From CAWCWN01 sp963799245 (GTDB lineage: Bacteria > Chloroflexota > Ktedonobacteria > Ktedonobacterales > Ktedonobacteraceae), in the NCBI GenBank assembly GCA_963799245.1, contig CAWCWN010000004.1:496001-560000 (forward strand): a stretch of 64,000 nt of DNA, written 5' to 3'. Shown piece by piece: positions 52,140 to 60,592 of the stretch. The translations under genes and the position numbers were made by a program. The notes beneath the pieces were generated by a model. The model made no database searches and was not told where the DNA came from. It saw only the letters and a list, made by a program, of their open reading frames with translations. The stretch's first letter is position 1. Each line of letters opens with the position of its first letter.

Positions 52140-53387
52140 CTAGCGCCTGCTCTGGTGCCAGATATCGCCCAGAGAGGTCCCCAGTATTGCGACCAGGGCA
52201 CCCACTAGCAGTGCCAAAGGCAGCGTAACCAGGCTATCTCGCCAGTCCGGTCCGAGCACACGTATGACATCGGGCGGGACCAGGTCAGCTGCGATGGCGG
52301 AAGTATGCACAGCTTGCAGCAGCCCCTGGACCACTAGCTGCGGCAGCACAAGGATGGGCAGGGCCATCAACATACCCAGCACCGCCACTTTCCAGTGTGA
52401 GTTTGCCGACACAGCGCTCCTGTGGCGTTGCCAGACGAAGAAGCCGTCCACCGGGAGCGCCACGAGCAGGAAAATCAGTGGCAGCAGCACAAGTACAAGG
52501 TTAAAGTGCGGCATGCGCCCGGCGAAGCGGAAGTTCATGCCAAAGCGCGGGACGGTGTAGTCCAGGGCCCAGGGCACAAAGAGCTGAGTTAGATACGACT
52601 CTATCCAGAGAATAGCTATGGTGATGCTGGCAACGGCAGGCCTGCGCATCGTTTGAACGCCGCCACAGAGGCTGTAACAGAGCGCTGCGATCAATACCAG
52701 GGGATAGAGCAATATCTGCACAGGCCCGACGGGTAGCAGTGTGAAGGCAGTCAGAGAGGGCAGGGCCAGTTCGATAAACGACGCGAGTAAAATCATCAGG
52801 CCCCATTCCGGGCCATTAAAACCCAGCAGGCGCCGCCCTGGCGGCTCTGCCTGGCGTTCATTGCTCGCTTCAGAGGCAAAGATATAGACCGCGCCTAAAC
52901 CCGCCAGCACCCCTCCAAAGGTCCCCATGAGGTGGAAAGGGGACCACAGGGTGACATCGATGCCATACAACTGGTGCCAGTAGTTATCGAATGGGGCGGC
53001 TAGGAGATCGACAAAAGCCCCAAAACCAACCATTATGTAGCCAAGAGGCGCATGAAAGAGCCAGAAGACGTTTGCAGTTGAACTATCGTCAACGCCGCTT
53101 TTTCCTCTCTGGTAGCGAAAGCTATCCACCAGGATGAGTATGAGGGCTACGACCCCTACCCCTCCCAGGCCCGAGTACATCATGATATGTGGTGGTATCC
53201 AGAAGCGATCGCGTCCCACCAGGTCATGCCAGTTGCGATCCCAGGCCAGGCCCGTCTCGGCCTGTAACAGCAAATAAAGAAGCACCCAGGCGCCGGCTTG
53301 GCGCAGCCTGCGTTCAGACGCTGATAGAGGCGCGCGCTTGGCGGGAACAGAGCTCTGCGGGCTCGTATCGGCTACAGATTGCCTCAT
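52140..53387 (-). CDS. Polytopic membrane protein with conserved-looking His/Asp/Trp motifs, function unknown
   Basis: 415 aa, about 10 helices. The first half concentrates polar motifs at helix ends: LAWDRNWHDLVGRDRFWIPP with HIMMYSG, FGAFVDLLAAPFDNYWHQLY, and GIDVTLWSPFHLMGTFGG. The pattern WDxxWH, PPHxMMY, DxYWHxLYGxDxT and SPxHxM suggests a metal or heme site near the outer face. The second half is plain hydrophobic except for NFRFAGRMPHFNLVL. No family name was recognised. AGAGGATTTCTTT precedes the ATG. It forms a pair with the small anchored beta protein downstream. Confidence 0.82.
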   Translation of the reverse strand: MRQSVADTSPQSSVPAKRAPLSASERRLRQAGAWVLLYLLLQAETGLAWDRNWHDLVGRDRFWIPPHIMMYSGLGGVGVVALILILVDSFRYQRGKSGVDDSSTANVFWLFHAPLGYIMVGFGAFVDLLAAPFDNYWHQLYGIDVTLWSPFHLMGTFGGVLAGLGAVYIFASEASNERQAEPPGRRLLGFNGPEWGLMILLASFIELALPSLTAFTLLPVGPVQILLYPLVLIAALCYSLCGGVQTMRRPAVASITIAILWIESYLTQLFVPWALDYTVPRFGMNFRFAGRMPHFNLVLVLLPLIFLLVALPVDGFFVWQRHRSAVSANSHWKVAVLGMLMALPILVLPQLVVQGLLQAVHTSAIAADLVPPDVIRVLGPDWRDSLVTLPLALLVGALVAILGTSLGDIWHQSRR

Positions 53388-53503
53388 AAAGAAATCCTCT
53401 TCTCTGTCTATTTGCTTTTCATTTCAGTAACCACCACACTTATTATAATATCTCCTCCAGGATTTTACGGCAATAGGTCACGGCCTGCGGAATATGGTAG
53501 AAT

Positions 53504-53529
53504 GGAACTGTTGTTAGGAACTGTTGTTA
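53504..53529 (+). repeat. 13-bp perfect tandem duplication upstream of gabT
   Basis: GGAACTGTTGTTA occurs twice head-to-tail (53504-53516, 53517-53529), 47 bp before the gabT start. It could be a regulator site or a simple slippage product. Confidence 0.7.
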
Positions 53530-53576
53530 GCTTAACTTCAGCCTATTTTTCGTCCAGCTTACTCAGGAGGCTACCT

Positions 53577-54935
53577 ATGTCCGAAAGCGTCTCTCATTTT
53601 GAAATCCCCGGGCCAAATTCGCGTGAGCTTCTGGCACGACGCCAGCAGTTTGTGGCTCGTGGTGTCTCATCCACGATGAATGTTTTTGCGGCGAAAGCTG
53701 ATGGGGCCATTATCGAAGATGTAGATGGTAATCGCTATTTCGACTTCGCAGGCGGCATAGGTGCCATGAATATTGGCCATGCACGCCCGGAGGTTTCCCG
53801 CGCTATTGCAGAGCAGGCAGCAAAATTTACGCATACCTGTTTCAGCGTTATGATGTATGAGCCATATATCGCGCTCGCCGAACGTATTGTGAACATTACC
53901 CCGGGTGATTTCGCTAAGAAGGCCATCTTCTTCAACAGCGGGGCGGAAGCCGTTGAAAACGCGGTGAAGATCGCGCGCTTCGCCACAGGCCGGCCGGCCA
54001 TCATCACCTTTGATAACGCCTACCACGGCCGAACATTGATGACGATGACGATGACATCCAAGGTGAAACCTTATAAGTATCGTTTTGGCCCTTACGCCCC
54101 CGAGGTCTACAGAGCCCCGTTTCCCTACGCCTATCGTATGAATATGACGCCGCAAGAGGCTTCCGAGTACTGTCTGCAGGAGCTGGAACGTATGTTTGTG
54201 GGCGAAGTTGCTCCTGACCAGGTTGCGGCCATCGTTATCGAACCGGTCCAGGGTGAGGGCGGTTTTATGATAGCCCCTCCTGGCTTCTTGCGAGCGCTTA
54301 AAGCGATCTGCGAACGGCATGGCATTCTTTTCATCGCGGACGAGATTCAAAGCGGTTTCTGCCGCACGGGAGAGATGTTCGCGGTCCAGCACGACGGCGT
54401 CGCGCCCGACTTGATGATTATCGCCAAATCCATGGGCGCAGGAATGCCTATCAGCGGCGTTGTGGGACGAGCAGAGCACATGGATGCCCCCCCGCCGGGA
54501 ACGCTTGGCGGCACCTACAGCGGCAACCCGGTAGCCTGTGCAGCCGCCCTGGCCGTGCTCGATCTGTTCGCCCAGGAGGATTACGCGGCCCGTTCGCGTG
54601 AAGTGGGAAGAAGGGTAAGCGCACGCTTCTTGAAACTACAGGAGCGCTTCGCGCTCATCGGGGAGGTACGCGGCCAGGGCGGTATGGTGGCGATGGAGTT
54701 GGTAAAGGATCGCACGAGCAAAGAACCGGATGCACAGGCGGCCAGCGATGTACTGGCAGCCGCGCACTGTCGAGGACTGGTACTGATAAAGGCCGGCATG
54801 TACGATAATATCGTTCGCGTGCTTGTGCCACTGGATATTAGCGACGAACAACTGGAGCAGGCCCTGGATATCTTCGAGGATGCCTTTACGGCGGTTGCTG
54901 CAGCCTCGCCGGCGACCGAGGCATCGATCGGTTAA
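53577..54935 (+). CDS. gabT: Class III (PLP) aminotransferase, 4-aminobutyrate aminotransferase type
   Basis: 452 aa from ATG 53577 with CAGGAGG upstream; a longer in-frame reading from 53379 is not coding. Features are YFDFAGGIGAMNIGHARPEV, FFNSGAEAVENAVKIAR, AYHGRTLMTMTMTSK, IEPVQGEGGFMIAPPGFLRA, ILFIADEIQSGFCRTGEMFA (PLP-binding Asp) and the PLP Lys in MIIAKSMGAGMPISG. It transfers the amino group of GABA or a related omega-amino acid to 2-oxoglutarate. No succinate-semialdehyde dehydrogenase is adjacent. A strong hairpin follows. Confidence 0.92.
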   Translation: MSESVSHFEIPGPNSRELLARRQQFVARGVSSTMNVFAAKADGAIIEDVDGNRYFDFAGGIGAMNIGHARPEVSRAIAEQAAKFTHTCFSVMMYEPYIALAERIVNITPGDFAKKAIFFNSGAEAVENAVKIARFATGRPAIITFDNAYHGRTLMTMTMTSKVKPYKYRFGPYAPEVYRAPFPYAYRMNMTPQEASEYCLQELERMFVGEVAPDQVAAIVIEPVQGEGGFMIAPPGFLRALKAICERHGILFIADEIQSGFCRTGEMFAVQHDGVAPDLMIIAKSMGAGMPISGVVGRAEHMDAPPPGTLGGTYSGNPVACAAALAVLDLFAQEDYAARSREVGRRVSARFLKLQERFALIGEVRGQGGMVAMELVKDRTSKEPDAQAASDVLAAAHCRGLVLIKAGMYDNIVRVLVPLDISDEQLEQALDIFEDAFTAVAAASPATEASIG

Positions 54936-54940
54936 CGCCT

Positions 54941-54969
54941 GCCAATGCCCCCTTGACGGGGGCATTGGC
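54941..54969. terminator. 12-bp hairpin between convergent gabT and class IV aminotransferase genes
   Basis: GCCAATGCCCCC (54941-54952) / GGGGGCATTGGC (54958-54969), loop TTGAC. Confidence 0.75.
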
Positions 54970-54987
54970 TTGGCGGATGGACGGAGA

Positions 54988-55829
54988 CTAAAACGCACCA
55001 CGTTCAATCAGCGCGATAAATCGCTCTTCCAGCTCATATGTGCGCGCACCTGGCCGCCCGCTGCCAATTACCTGCTCATCAATCTGCACAACCGGCATTA
55101 TCTCCCTGGACGATGAGGTCACAAATGCCTCATCGGCTTGAGCCAACTCCGCAAGCAAAATGGGTCGTTCCTCAACGGCAAAGCGATCCCTGGCTAACGC
55201 CAGGACGACGTTGCGTGTGATGCCGATCAAGACGCCCGCGCGAGGTGTAATCAGCGTATCGCCGCGAAACAGAAAAAAGTTGCTACGAGTCGCCTCTAAC
55301 ACATGCCCATACTCGTTGACGAACAGGGCATCGGAGGCCGCGCGACGTGTGGCCTCCTTTAAGGCACGAATGGCAGCCACGTAGCTGGTCGTCTTTGCCT
55401 CAGGAGTACTGCGCTGCAGCCTGGTTGTGATCAATGTATAGCCTTGCGCAAAACGCTGCATGTCGCGCTCCGGCAAGGAGGTGATCAGTACAGCCAGCAG
55501 CGGCCTGCCAATGGGCAGGATACCATCCTCAGTCTCCCCGCCTGTGATAAGCAGGCGAATTGTGGCGTGCTTGTAGGGATTACGCGCGATTGTCTCCTCT
55601 ACGACGGCCCTGATATGCTCGCGCGACCAGGGAATCTAAGCTCGATCAGCTCCGCCGAATGGAAGCAGCGCCGCAGGTGTTCATCCAGGTGAAACGCACG
55701 CCGCTCATAGGTGCGCAGGGATTCAAATGCGCTATAGCCGCGCAGCACGGCGACATCGTTGATTGATAGGGTGGCCTCATGAGGATGCAGCCAGCGTCCA
55801 CCGATGTACCACCACGCGCTCGTGTCCAT
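54988..55829 (-). CDS. Class IV PLP aminotransferase (branched-chain / D-amino acid type), apparent frameshift
   Basis: The N-terminal frame from ATG 55829 (GAGGAAG upstream) has WWYIGGRWLHPHEATLSIND, VAVLRGYSAFESLRTYERRA and FHLDEHLRRCFHSAELIEL. It stops at 55599. A frame change at ~55633-55640 gives IPWSREHIRAVVEETIARNP, TIRLLITGGETEDGILPIGR and the remaining domain: KTTSY (PLP Lys), NEYGHVLEATRSNFFLFRGD, GVLIGITRNVVL and EAFVTSSSREIMPVVQID. All expected blocks are present once joined. The family includes IlvE, Dat and aminodeoxychorismate lyase. Without the shift the enzyme would be split and dead. Confidence 0.85.
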
Positions 55830-56193
55830 GTTCTTCCTCTATTTTTTTCACAAAAGTCTTGCCGCTCTTCTCTGGCCGTCATAGCAGACAGAATGCGCCC
55901 GCTTTTTTCCAGATGCGCATTGGCTGTTTCAAAGCCTCACATCTATAGTTTATACTTTTAGCACGTACAAGGTAAAGAGGCAAAGCCGGTTCCAAAGGGG
56001 AAAGCTGTGGTTGCATTACAAGATATTCAAGCGCCTCAACAGCGGCTCGCGGGTCACATTCGCCCAACGCCGCTGCTCGCTGGCTCTGGTCCGAGATGGG
56101 AGTAGCGGCGGCATTGCTGGCGAGCAAAGTAGCTATTACGCCTGCCCAGAACGTCTGCGCACTCATCTGTGGATCCGGCAGCGATGGTATTTT
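55830..56193. other. Gap between TPR and class IV aminotransferase genes
   Basis: About 364 bp. A 95-codon minus-strand frame (55879-56166) lacks a ribosome site and recognisable content. Nothing else is seen. Confidence 0.35.
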
Positions 56194-57315
56194 CTAAAAA
56201 TCCGCTTTCTGGTACAGCGCAACAGGTCCAGACGCATAATGCGTCATCTTGACCTTGTGATAGTAGGCATCAGAAAAATACGGATCAAGTTGTATTACCA
56301 GCGCAAAGGTGGCCGCGGCATCTGTATAGCGCTGGAACTTCTCCAAAATCAAGCCGCGATTGTAGTGGTAGCTGGCCGAATTTGGGGCCAGCAAAAGGGC
56401 CTGCTCATAAGCCAGCAGGGCCTCTGCGTGGCGGCCAAGAGACTCCAGCACCAGGCCCTTGCAGTTGTAAGCGTCGGCCATTGAGGGGTCCAGGCTAATT
56501 GACTTTTCGAGAGAGGATAGGGCCTCATGATGGTGCTGCAGTTCCTCAAGGATCACGCCTCTGTTATAGTGGTAGTCGGCATGATAAGGAGCGCACTGGA
56601 TCGCCTGTTCAAACGCGGCCAGGGCCTCGCTATAGCAGCCAAGAGCCTCGAGGGCCTGTCCTTTATTTGCGTAGGCGCTTGCATAGTAGGGGCTCTGGCG
56701 CAGAACCTCCTCAAAGGCGAGCAGGGCCTCCGCATAGCACTTGACCTCGCTCAAGACGACGCCTTTGTTGAAAAGATATACACTATCATGCGGGGCAAGC
56801 TGCAAGGCCCTTTCAAAGGCCTCAAGCGCCTCTTCGTAGCGCCTGAGAGCCTCCAGAGCCAGGCCTTTGCTGTTATAAGTAGGGGCGTAGCGAGGATGCA
56901 GCATGCTGGCTTGTTCACAGGCATAGATGGCTTCTATAAGGCGCCCAAGTTTCAGCAAGGCGCTCCCTCTACTATGATGAAAAACGCCGCTGCCAGGTTC
57001 CAGCTGCAGCGCATAATCAAAGGTCGTCAAGGCCTCCGCGTAGCGCTTCAGGTCATAGAGAACCTTGCCTTTGCTATGATAGGCCTCCGCCAGGCGGGGA
57101 TCAAGTAACAGGGCCGCGTCTAAAGCCACCAGCGCTTCATCAAGGCGCTTTAGCTTACGCAGCAGCCTGCCCTGATTTAGCAAGGCCGTGGTATCATGTG
57201 AATCAAGCTGTATGACCTTTTCAAAAAAGATCAGAGCCTCCTCATAACGCTTATCGTAAGCGAGAGAACACCCTCGGGTCTGCCACGCCGACTTCAGGTC
57301 CTGGGGCGAGTACAT
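56194..57315 (-). CDS. TPR-repeat protein
   Basis: 373 aa from ATG 57315, with GAGG ~9 nt upstream; an in-frame ATG at 57456 is not supported. Ten consecutive 34-residue tetratricopeptide repeats run from residue ~8, each with the form (A..Y..KG..L..L.RY.EAL.AFE.AL.L.P). The last ~25 residues are non-repeat. There is no signal or membrane helix. Repeats are regular and nearly gap-free, building one superhelix that binds another protein. No partner is obvious. Confidence 0.9.
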   Translation of the reverse strand: MYSPQDLKSAWQTRGCSLAYDKRYEEALIFFEKVIQLDSHDTTALLNQGRLLRKLKRLDEALVALDAALLLDPRLAEAYHSKGKVLYDLKRYAEALTTFDYALQLEPGSGVFHHSRGSALLKLGRLIEAIYACEQASMLHPRYAPTYNSKGLALEALRRYEEALEAFERALQLAPHDSVYLFNKGVVLSEVKCYAEALLAFEEVLRQSPYYASAYANKGQALEALGCYSEALAAFEQAIQCAPYHADYHYNRGVILEELQHHHEALSSLEKSISLDPSMADAYNCKGLVLESLGRHAEALLAYEQALLLAPNSASYHYNRGLILEKFQRYTDAAATFALVIQLDPYFSDAYYHKVKMTHYASGPVALYQKADF

Positions 57316-57722
57316 CCTGTAAACCTCTTTTCCACCTATCCCAACCACCTTCTGAGAGTCTTTTTTGTATGCTGAGCTGTGGCCGTGCGGCCATGATTGT
57401 AACAGCAGGCCACGCTGCGAGCGGCTATGTCCGGCAAAAAGTAAGGTACCTCTCATTTTACTATAGCTCGCCGCAGGCGATTCACCAAATCTATGGTACT
57501 TCTATTTCAGGTTATGTGCTCATTCTCCCTCTATTGCTATGGATCTTCACTCTTGATAAATGAAATATGGCGAAAAATGTTTTTTTTCCAACTTACTTTA
57601 CCCTCAGCGCGTATATATATTGTAGTCGAAATAAATGGTAGAGGCTACACCCAGAGCGCGATGAGAGTTCAAATGAGTCTCAGCACAATACAGATTACAG
57701 AGCATAAAGGAGAAATTACGCT
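57316..57722. other. Divergent intergenic region between TPR and DUF4342 genes
   Basis: About 400 bp, AT-rich at 57480-57640, holding both promoters. No gene or strong hairpin was recognised. Confidence 0.35.
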
Positions 57723-58049
57723 ATGTCACAAGATCCACTTGATCAGGGACCACGCTATCAGGAAGAACTTCAGGTCATGGGAGAGCATTTGCTCGCCAAG
57801 GTCCAGGAATTAATCCATGAAGGGAATGTGCGCCGTATCATTATCAAGCAAGATGGACATACCATCATGGAGTTTCCCCTGACCGTGGGTCTGGTGGGCG
57901 TCCTGGTAGCTCCCGTCCTGGTAGCTGTCGGAGCGATTGGCGCCCTGCTGGCTCAGTGCTCGATCGAGGTCATTCGCTCGGAGCGACCAGCCGCTAACGC
58001 GCAGAATAACGTCAACGAGGTCATCCGCGACGAGCCATCGGCCCCCTAA
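57723..58049 (+). CDS. DUF4342 protein
   Basis: 108 aa. EELQVMGEHLLAKVQELIHE, GNVRRIIIKQDGHTIMEFPL, TVGLVGVLVAPVLVAVGAIG and ALLAQCSIEVIRSER match the DUF4342 pattern: a short helix, a beta segment and one hydrophobic hairpin. Function is unknown; the family is common in Firmicutes and Chloroflexota. AAAGGAG lies 10 nt before the ATG. A shared terminator at 58065 separates it from the convergent topoisomerase genes. Confidence 0.85.
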   Translation: MSQDPLDQGPRYQEELQVMGEHLLAKVQELIHEGNVRRIIIKQDGHTIMEFPLTVGLVGVLVAPVLVAVGAIGALLAQCSIEVIRSERPAANAQNNVNEVIRDEPSAP

Positions 58050-58064
58050 TCCCTGGAGCACACA

Positions 58065-58093
58065 AAAACAGCAGCGGGCTGCGCTGCTGTTTT
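58065..58093. terminator. Bidirectional terminator
   Basis: 12-bp stem AAAACAGCAGCG (58065-58076) / CGCTGCTGTTTT (58082-58093), loop GGCTG, with A and T runs on both sides. It fits both convergent transcripts. Confidence 0.85.
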
Positions 58094-58111
58094 GTTATTA
58101 CACGCGGGACT

Positions 58112-60589
58112 CTACAGTTTAATTGCGTTCAGCACCCGCCCCTCGACGAGGGGCATGCCCTTTCTCGCGCGTGGGAAGGTCTTGCATTCAGTTGCCTTGA
58201 TGGCCTTTACCTGCTCTCCCCCTTCGCCGCTCCAGCTAACAAGCAGCGTGTCTTCTTCGCTGATGATAGCTGTCAGAAGCACATGATCCTGTGGGCTCAG
58301 TTCGGTGGTGACGACCCCGGCAGTGGCACGCCCTTTCTGGGGGTACTGGCCAAGGGGAACCTTTTTGCCAAAGCCCTGCTCTGTGATGACGAACAGGCTC
58401 AGGAAGTTGCTGGCGCTGGTGGCTATCTCGCGATCCAGGTAGGATGCACTGACGACGTGGGCGCCTGGTGCGAGAGCCATAGCGACTACTCCCTGGCCGG
58501 AGCGTCCCTGGGCGCGCAGCGCATCATCGCTGAAGCGCAGGGTCTGAGCGCTATTGGTGGTTATGAAGTACTCTCCCCCCGCGCGTGCAAGGAGCGCGCT
58601 AACGGCGGCATCGCCGGCGGCCAGCTTCATATCCTGCAGCCCATCCACATCTGCGGTCCTGTAGTCGCTGAGCGGCGTTTTTTTTACTTTTCCCAGCGAG
58701 CTAAAAGTGACGAGGTAGCGATCTTCATCGTACGTCTCGACCGGCAAAACGCTTATAACCTCTTCGCCTGGCGCCAGTTTCAGCAGCTTACGCGTCGCTT
58801 CTCCCTTGCCTGAGCGTGTGGTGCCCGGGATGCGGTGAGAGGCCAGCTGGAAGACGCGCCCGCTCGCACAGACGCACAGCACATAATCCTGCGAAGTCGC
58901 GTTGACGACCTGGCGCAATTGTTCATCGCCGCGCACAGGGGCATAGGCGCCATTTTTACCTTTGGGAGCATATGTATCGGCGGGCAGAGCCTTGAGGGTA
59001 GCGGAGCGCGTGAAGGCGATGCTGAGTGGTTCGCGCTCATGCAGGCTGGCGACCTCTTTGATGGGGGTGGAGATATGTCCCTCCACATCGATAGCCGTGC
59101 GCCGATCATCGCCAAACTGCTTGATGAGCTGCTGCATCTCTTTCTTCAGCAAGGAGATCAGCGCCTTGCGATCAGACAATAAACGCTCCAGCTCACTGAT
59201 ACGTGCCTGGAGTTCTTCCTTCTCCCTGGCATATTTGCCGGCGTCCAGGCGCGTTACCTGGGCCAGGGTCATCGCAGCGATGACCTCTGACTGCACAGCG
59301 GTGAGCTTATAGGCCGTCTCAATGGTCCTGCGTGCGGCGTGGCGGTCTTCCGACTTCTGGAAGATCGCCACGATTTTATCGGCATGGGCCGCGCCAATGA
59401 TCAGCCCTTCAACAACGTGGAGGCGCTCGCGGGCCTTGCGCAGGTCAAACTCTGCGCGACGCGTAAGCACATCTACCTGGTGAGCATTCCAGTAGTTCAG
59501 TAGCTCAAGTAGCCCAACCTGCTTCGGCTGACGTCCCGCCTGCAGCGGCTCACCAAAGAGGAAGACCAGCTGAAATGAGAGCGCTACCTGCAGATCCGTT
59601 TCGCTGAAGAGCTGCGAGAGAGCCTGGGCGGCATCCGCGTCTTTGCGCAGCTCAAGCACGATGCGTATACCCTTCTCGGTGTCGCTCTCATCACGCACAT
59701 CCGGCAGGAGCCCCTCCAGGCGGCGAGCATTGATGGCTTTGACGATCGACGCCTTTACCTTGTCGCGGCCGATGGGAGGTATCTGGGTCACGATGAGCGC
59801 GCGGCTGCGCGGTGTCTCCTCCAGGCGTACCTCGGCGCGTACCACGATCCGCCCCTTGCCGCTGGTAAAATAATCTCTGATGCCGTCGCTGCCGATGATG
59901 CGTCCACCCTGGCAAAAATCCGGCCCCGGAATATAGGTCATCAATTGCTCTACATCCATAGTGGGACGCTCGAGGAGCGCGATACATGCGCGTAGCACTT
60001 CGCTCAGGTTGTGCGGTGGAATATTGGTGGATAGGCCAACCGCGATGCCGCTGGAAGGATTGACCAGCGGTGGGATACGCCCCGGCAGGTAGTCAGGTTC
60101 GAGCACCCTGGGGTCCTGTTTATAGGTGGGATGCAAAGGAACGGTATCGCGCTCCATATCGGCCATCAGCGCCTCAGCTAGGGGCGAGAGGCGCATCTCG
60201 GTATAACGGTAGGCCGCGGGCGCATCACCATCCTCGCTGCCCATATTCCCCTGGCCTTCGATCAGGGGATAACGCATGCTGAAGGGCTGGGCCATGCGGA
60301 CCGCTGCGTCATAGACCGACGTATCGCCATGGGGATGGTAGTTACCCAGGATAAGGCCAACGACCTCTGCACTCTTCACTGTGGGTCGACTCGAGAGGTA
60401 GCGTGCCTCGCGCATGCCAGCCAGGATACGCCTGTGCACCGGCTTTAAGCCATCGCGCGCATCAGGCAGTGCGCGATCAGTGACCACCGAGAGGCCATAA
60501 GTAGCAAAGGCCTGGGCAATAATGACCGAAAAATCTTCCTCGCGGATATTCCCCACAGTCGGCGAGGTATTCTCTGTTACACGAGTCAT
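58112..60589 (-). CDS. Type IIA DNA topoisomerase subunit A (GyrA/ParC)
   Basis: 825 aa, full length. Breakage-reunion domain: DRALPDARDGLKPVHRRILA, LILGNYHPHGDTSVYDAAVR, and the catalytic Tyr in DAPAAYRYTEMRLSPLAEAL. The C-terminal half forms beta-pinwheel repeats (YLVTFSSLGKVKKTPLSDYR, YFITTNSAQTLRFSDDALRA). The GyrA box (QRRGGxG) expected between repeats is not found; the nearest are RSGKGEATRK and AQGRSGQGV. This favours a ParC-like or non-supercoiling enzyme. The gene lies 3 nt after subunit B. Confidence 0.95.
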   Translation of the reverse strand: MTRVTENTSPTVGNIREEDFSVIIAQAFATYGLSVVTDRALPDARDGLKPVHRRILAGMREARYLSSRPTVKSAEVVGLILGNYHPHGDTSVYDAAVRMAQPFSMRYPLIEGQGNMGSEDGDAPAAYRYTEMRLSPLAEALMADMERDTVPLHPTYKQDPRVLEPDYLPGRIPPLVNPSSGIAVGLSTNIPPHNLSEVLRACIALLERPTMDVEQLMTYIPGPDFCQGGRIIGSDGIRDYFTSGKGRIVVRAEVRLEETPRSRALIVTQIPPIGRDKVKASIVKAINARRLEGLLPDVRDESDTEKGIRIVLELRKDADAAQALSQLFSETDLQVALSFQLVFLFGEPLQAGRQPKQVGLLELLNYWNAHQVDVLTRRAEFDLRKARERLHVVEGLIIGAAHADKIVAIFQKSEDRHAARRTIETAYKLTAVQSEVIAAMTLAQVTRLDAGKYAREKEELQARISELERLLSDRKALISLLKKEMQQLIKQFGDDRRTAIDVEGHISTPIKEVASLHEREPLSIAFTRSATLKALPADTYAPKGKNGAYAPVRGDEQLRQVVNATSQDYVLCVCASGRVFQLASHRIPGTTRSGKGEATRKLLKLAPGEEVISVLPVETYDEDRYLVTFSSLGKVKKTPLSDYRTADVDGLQDMKLAAGDAAVSALLARAGGEYFITTNSAQTLRFSDDALRAQGRSGQGVVAMALAPGAHVVSASYLDREIATSASNFLSLFVITEQGFGKKVPLGQYPQKGRATAGVVTTELSPQDHVLLTAIISEEDTLLVSWSGEGGEQVKAIKATECKTFPRARKGMPLVEGRVLNAIKL

Positions 60590-60592
60590 AAA

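Noticed and set aside
55879..56166. 95-codon minus-strand frame
   Set aside because: No ribosome site and no recognisable content; antisense reading is equally plausible noise.
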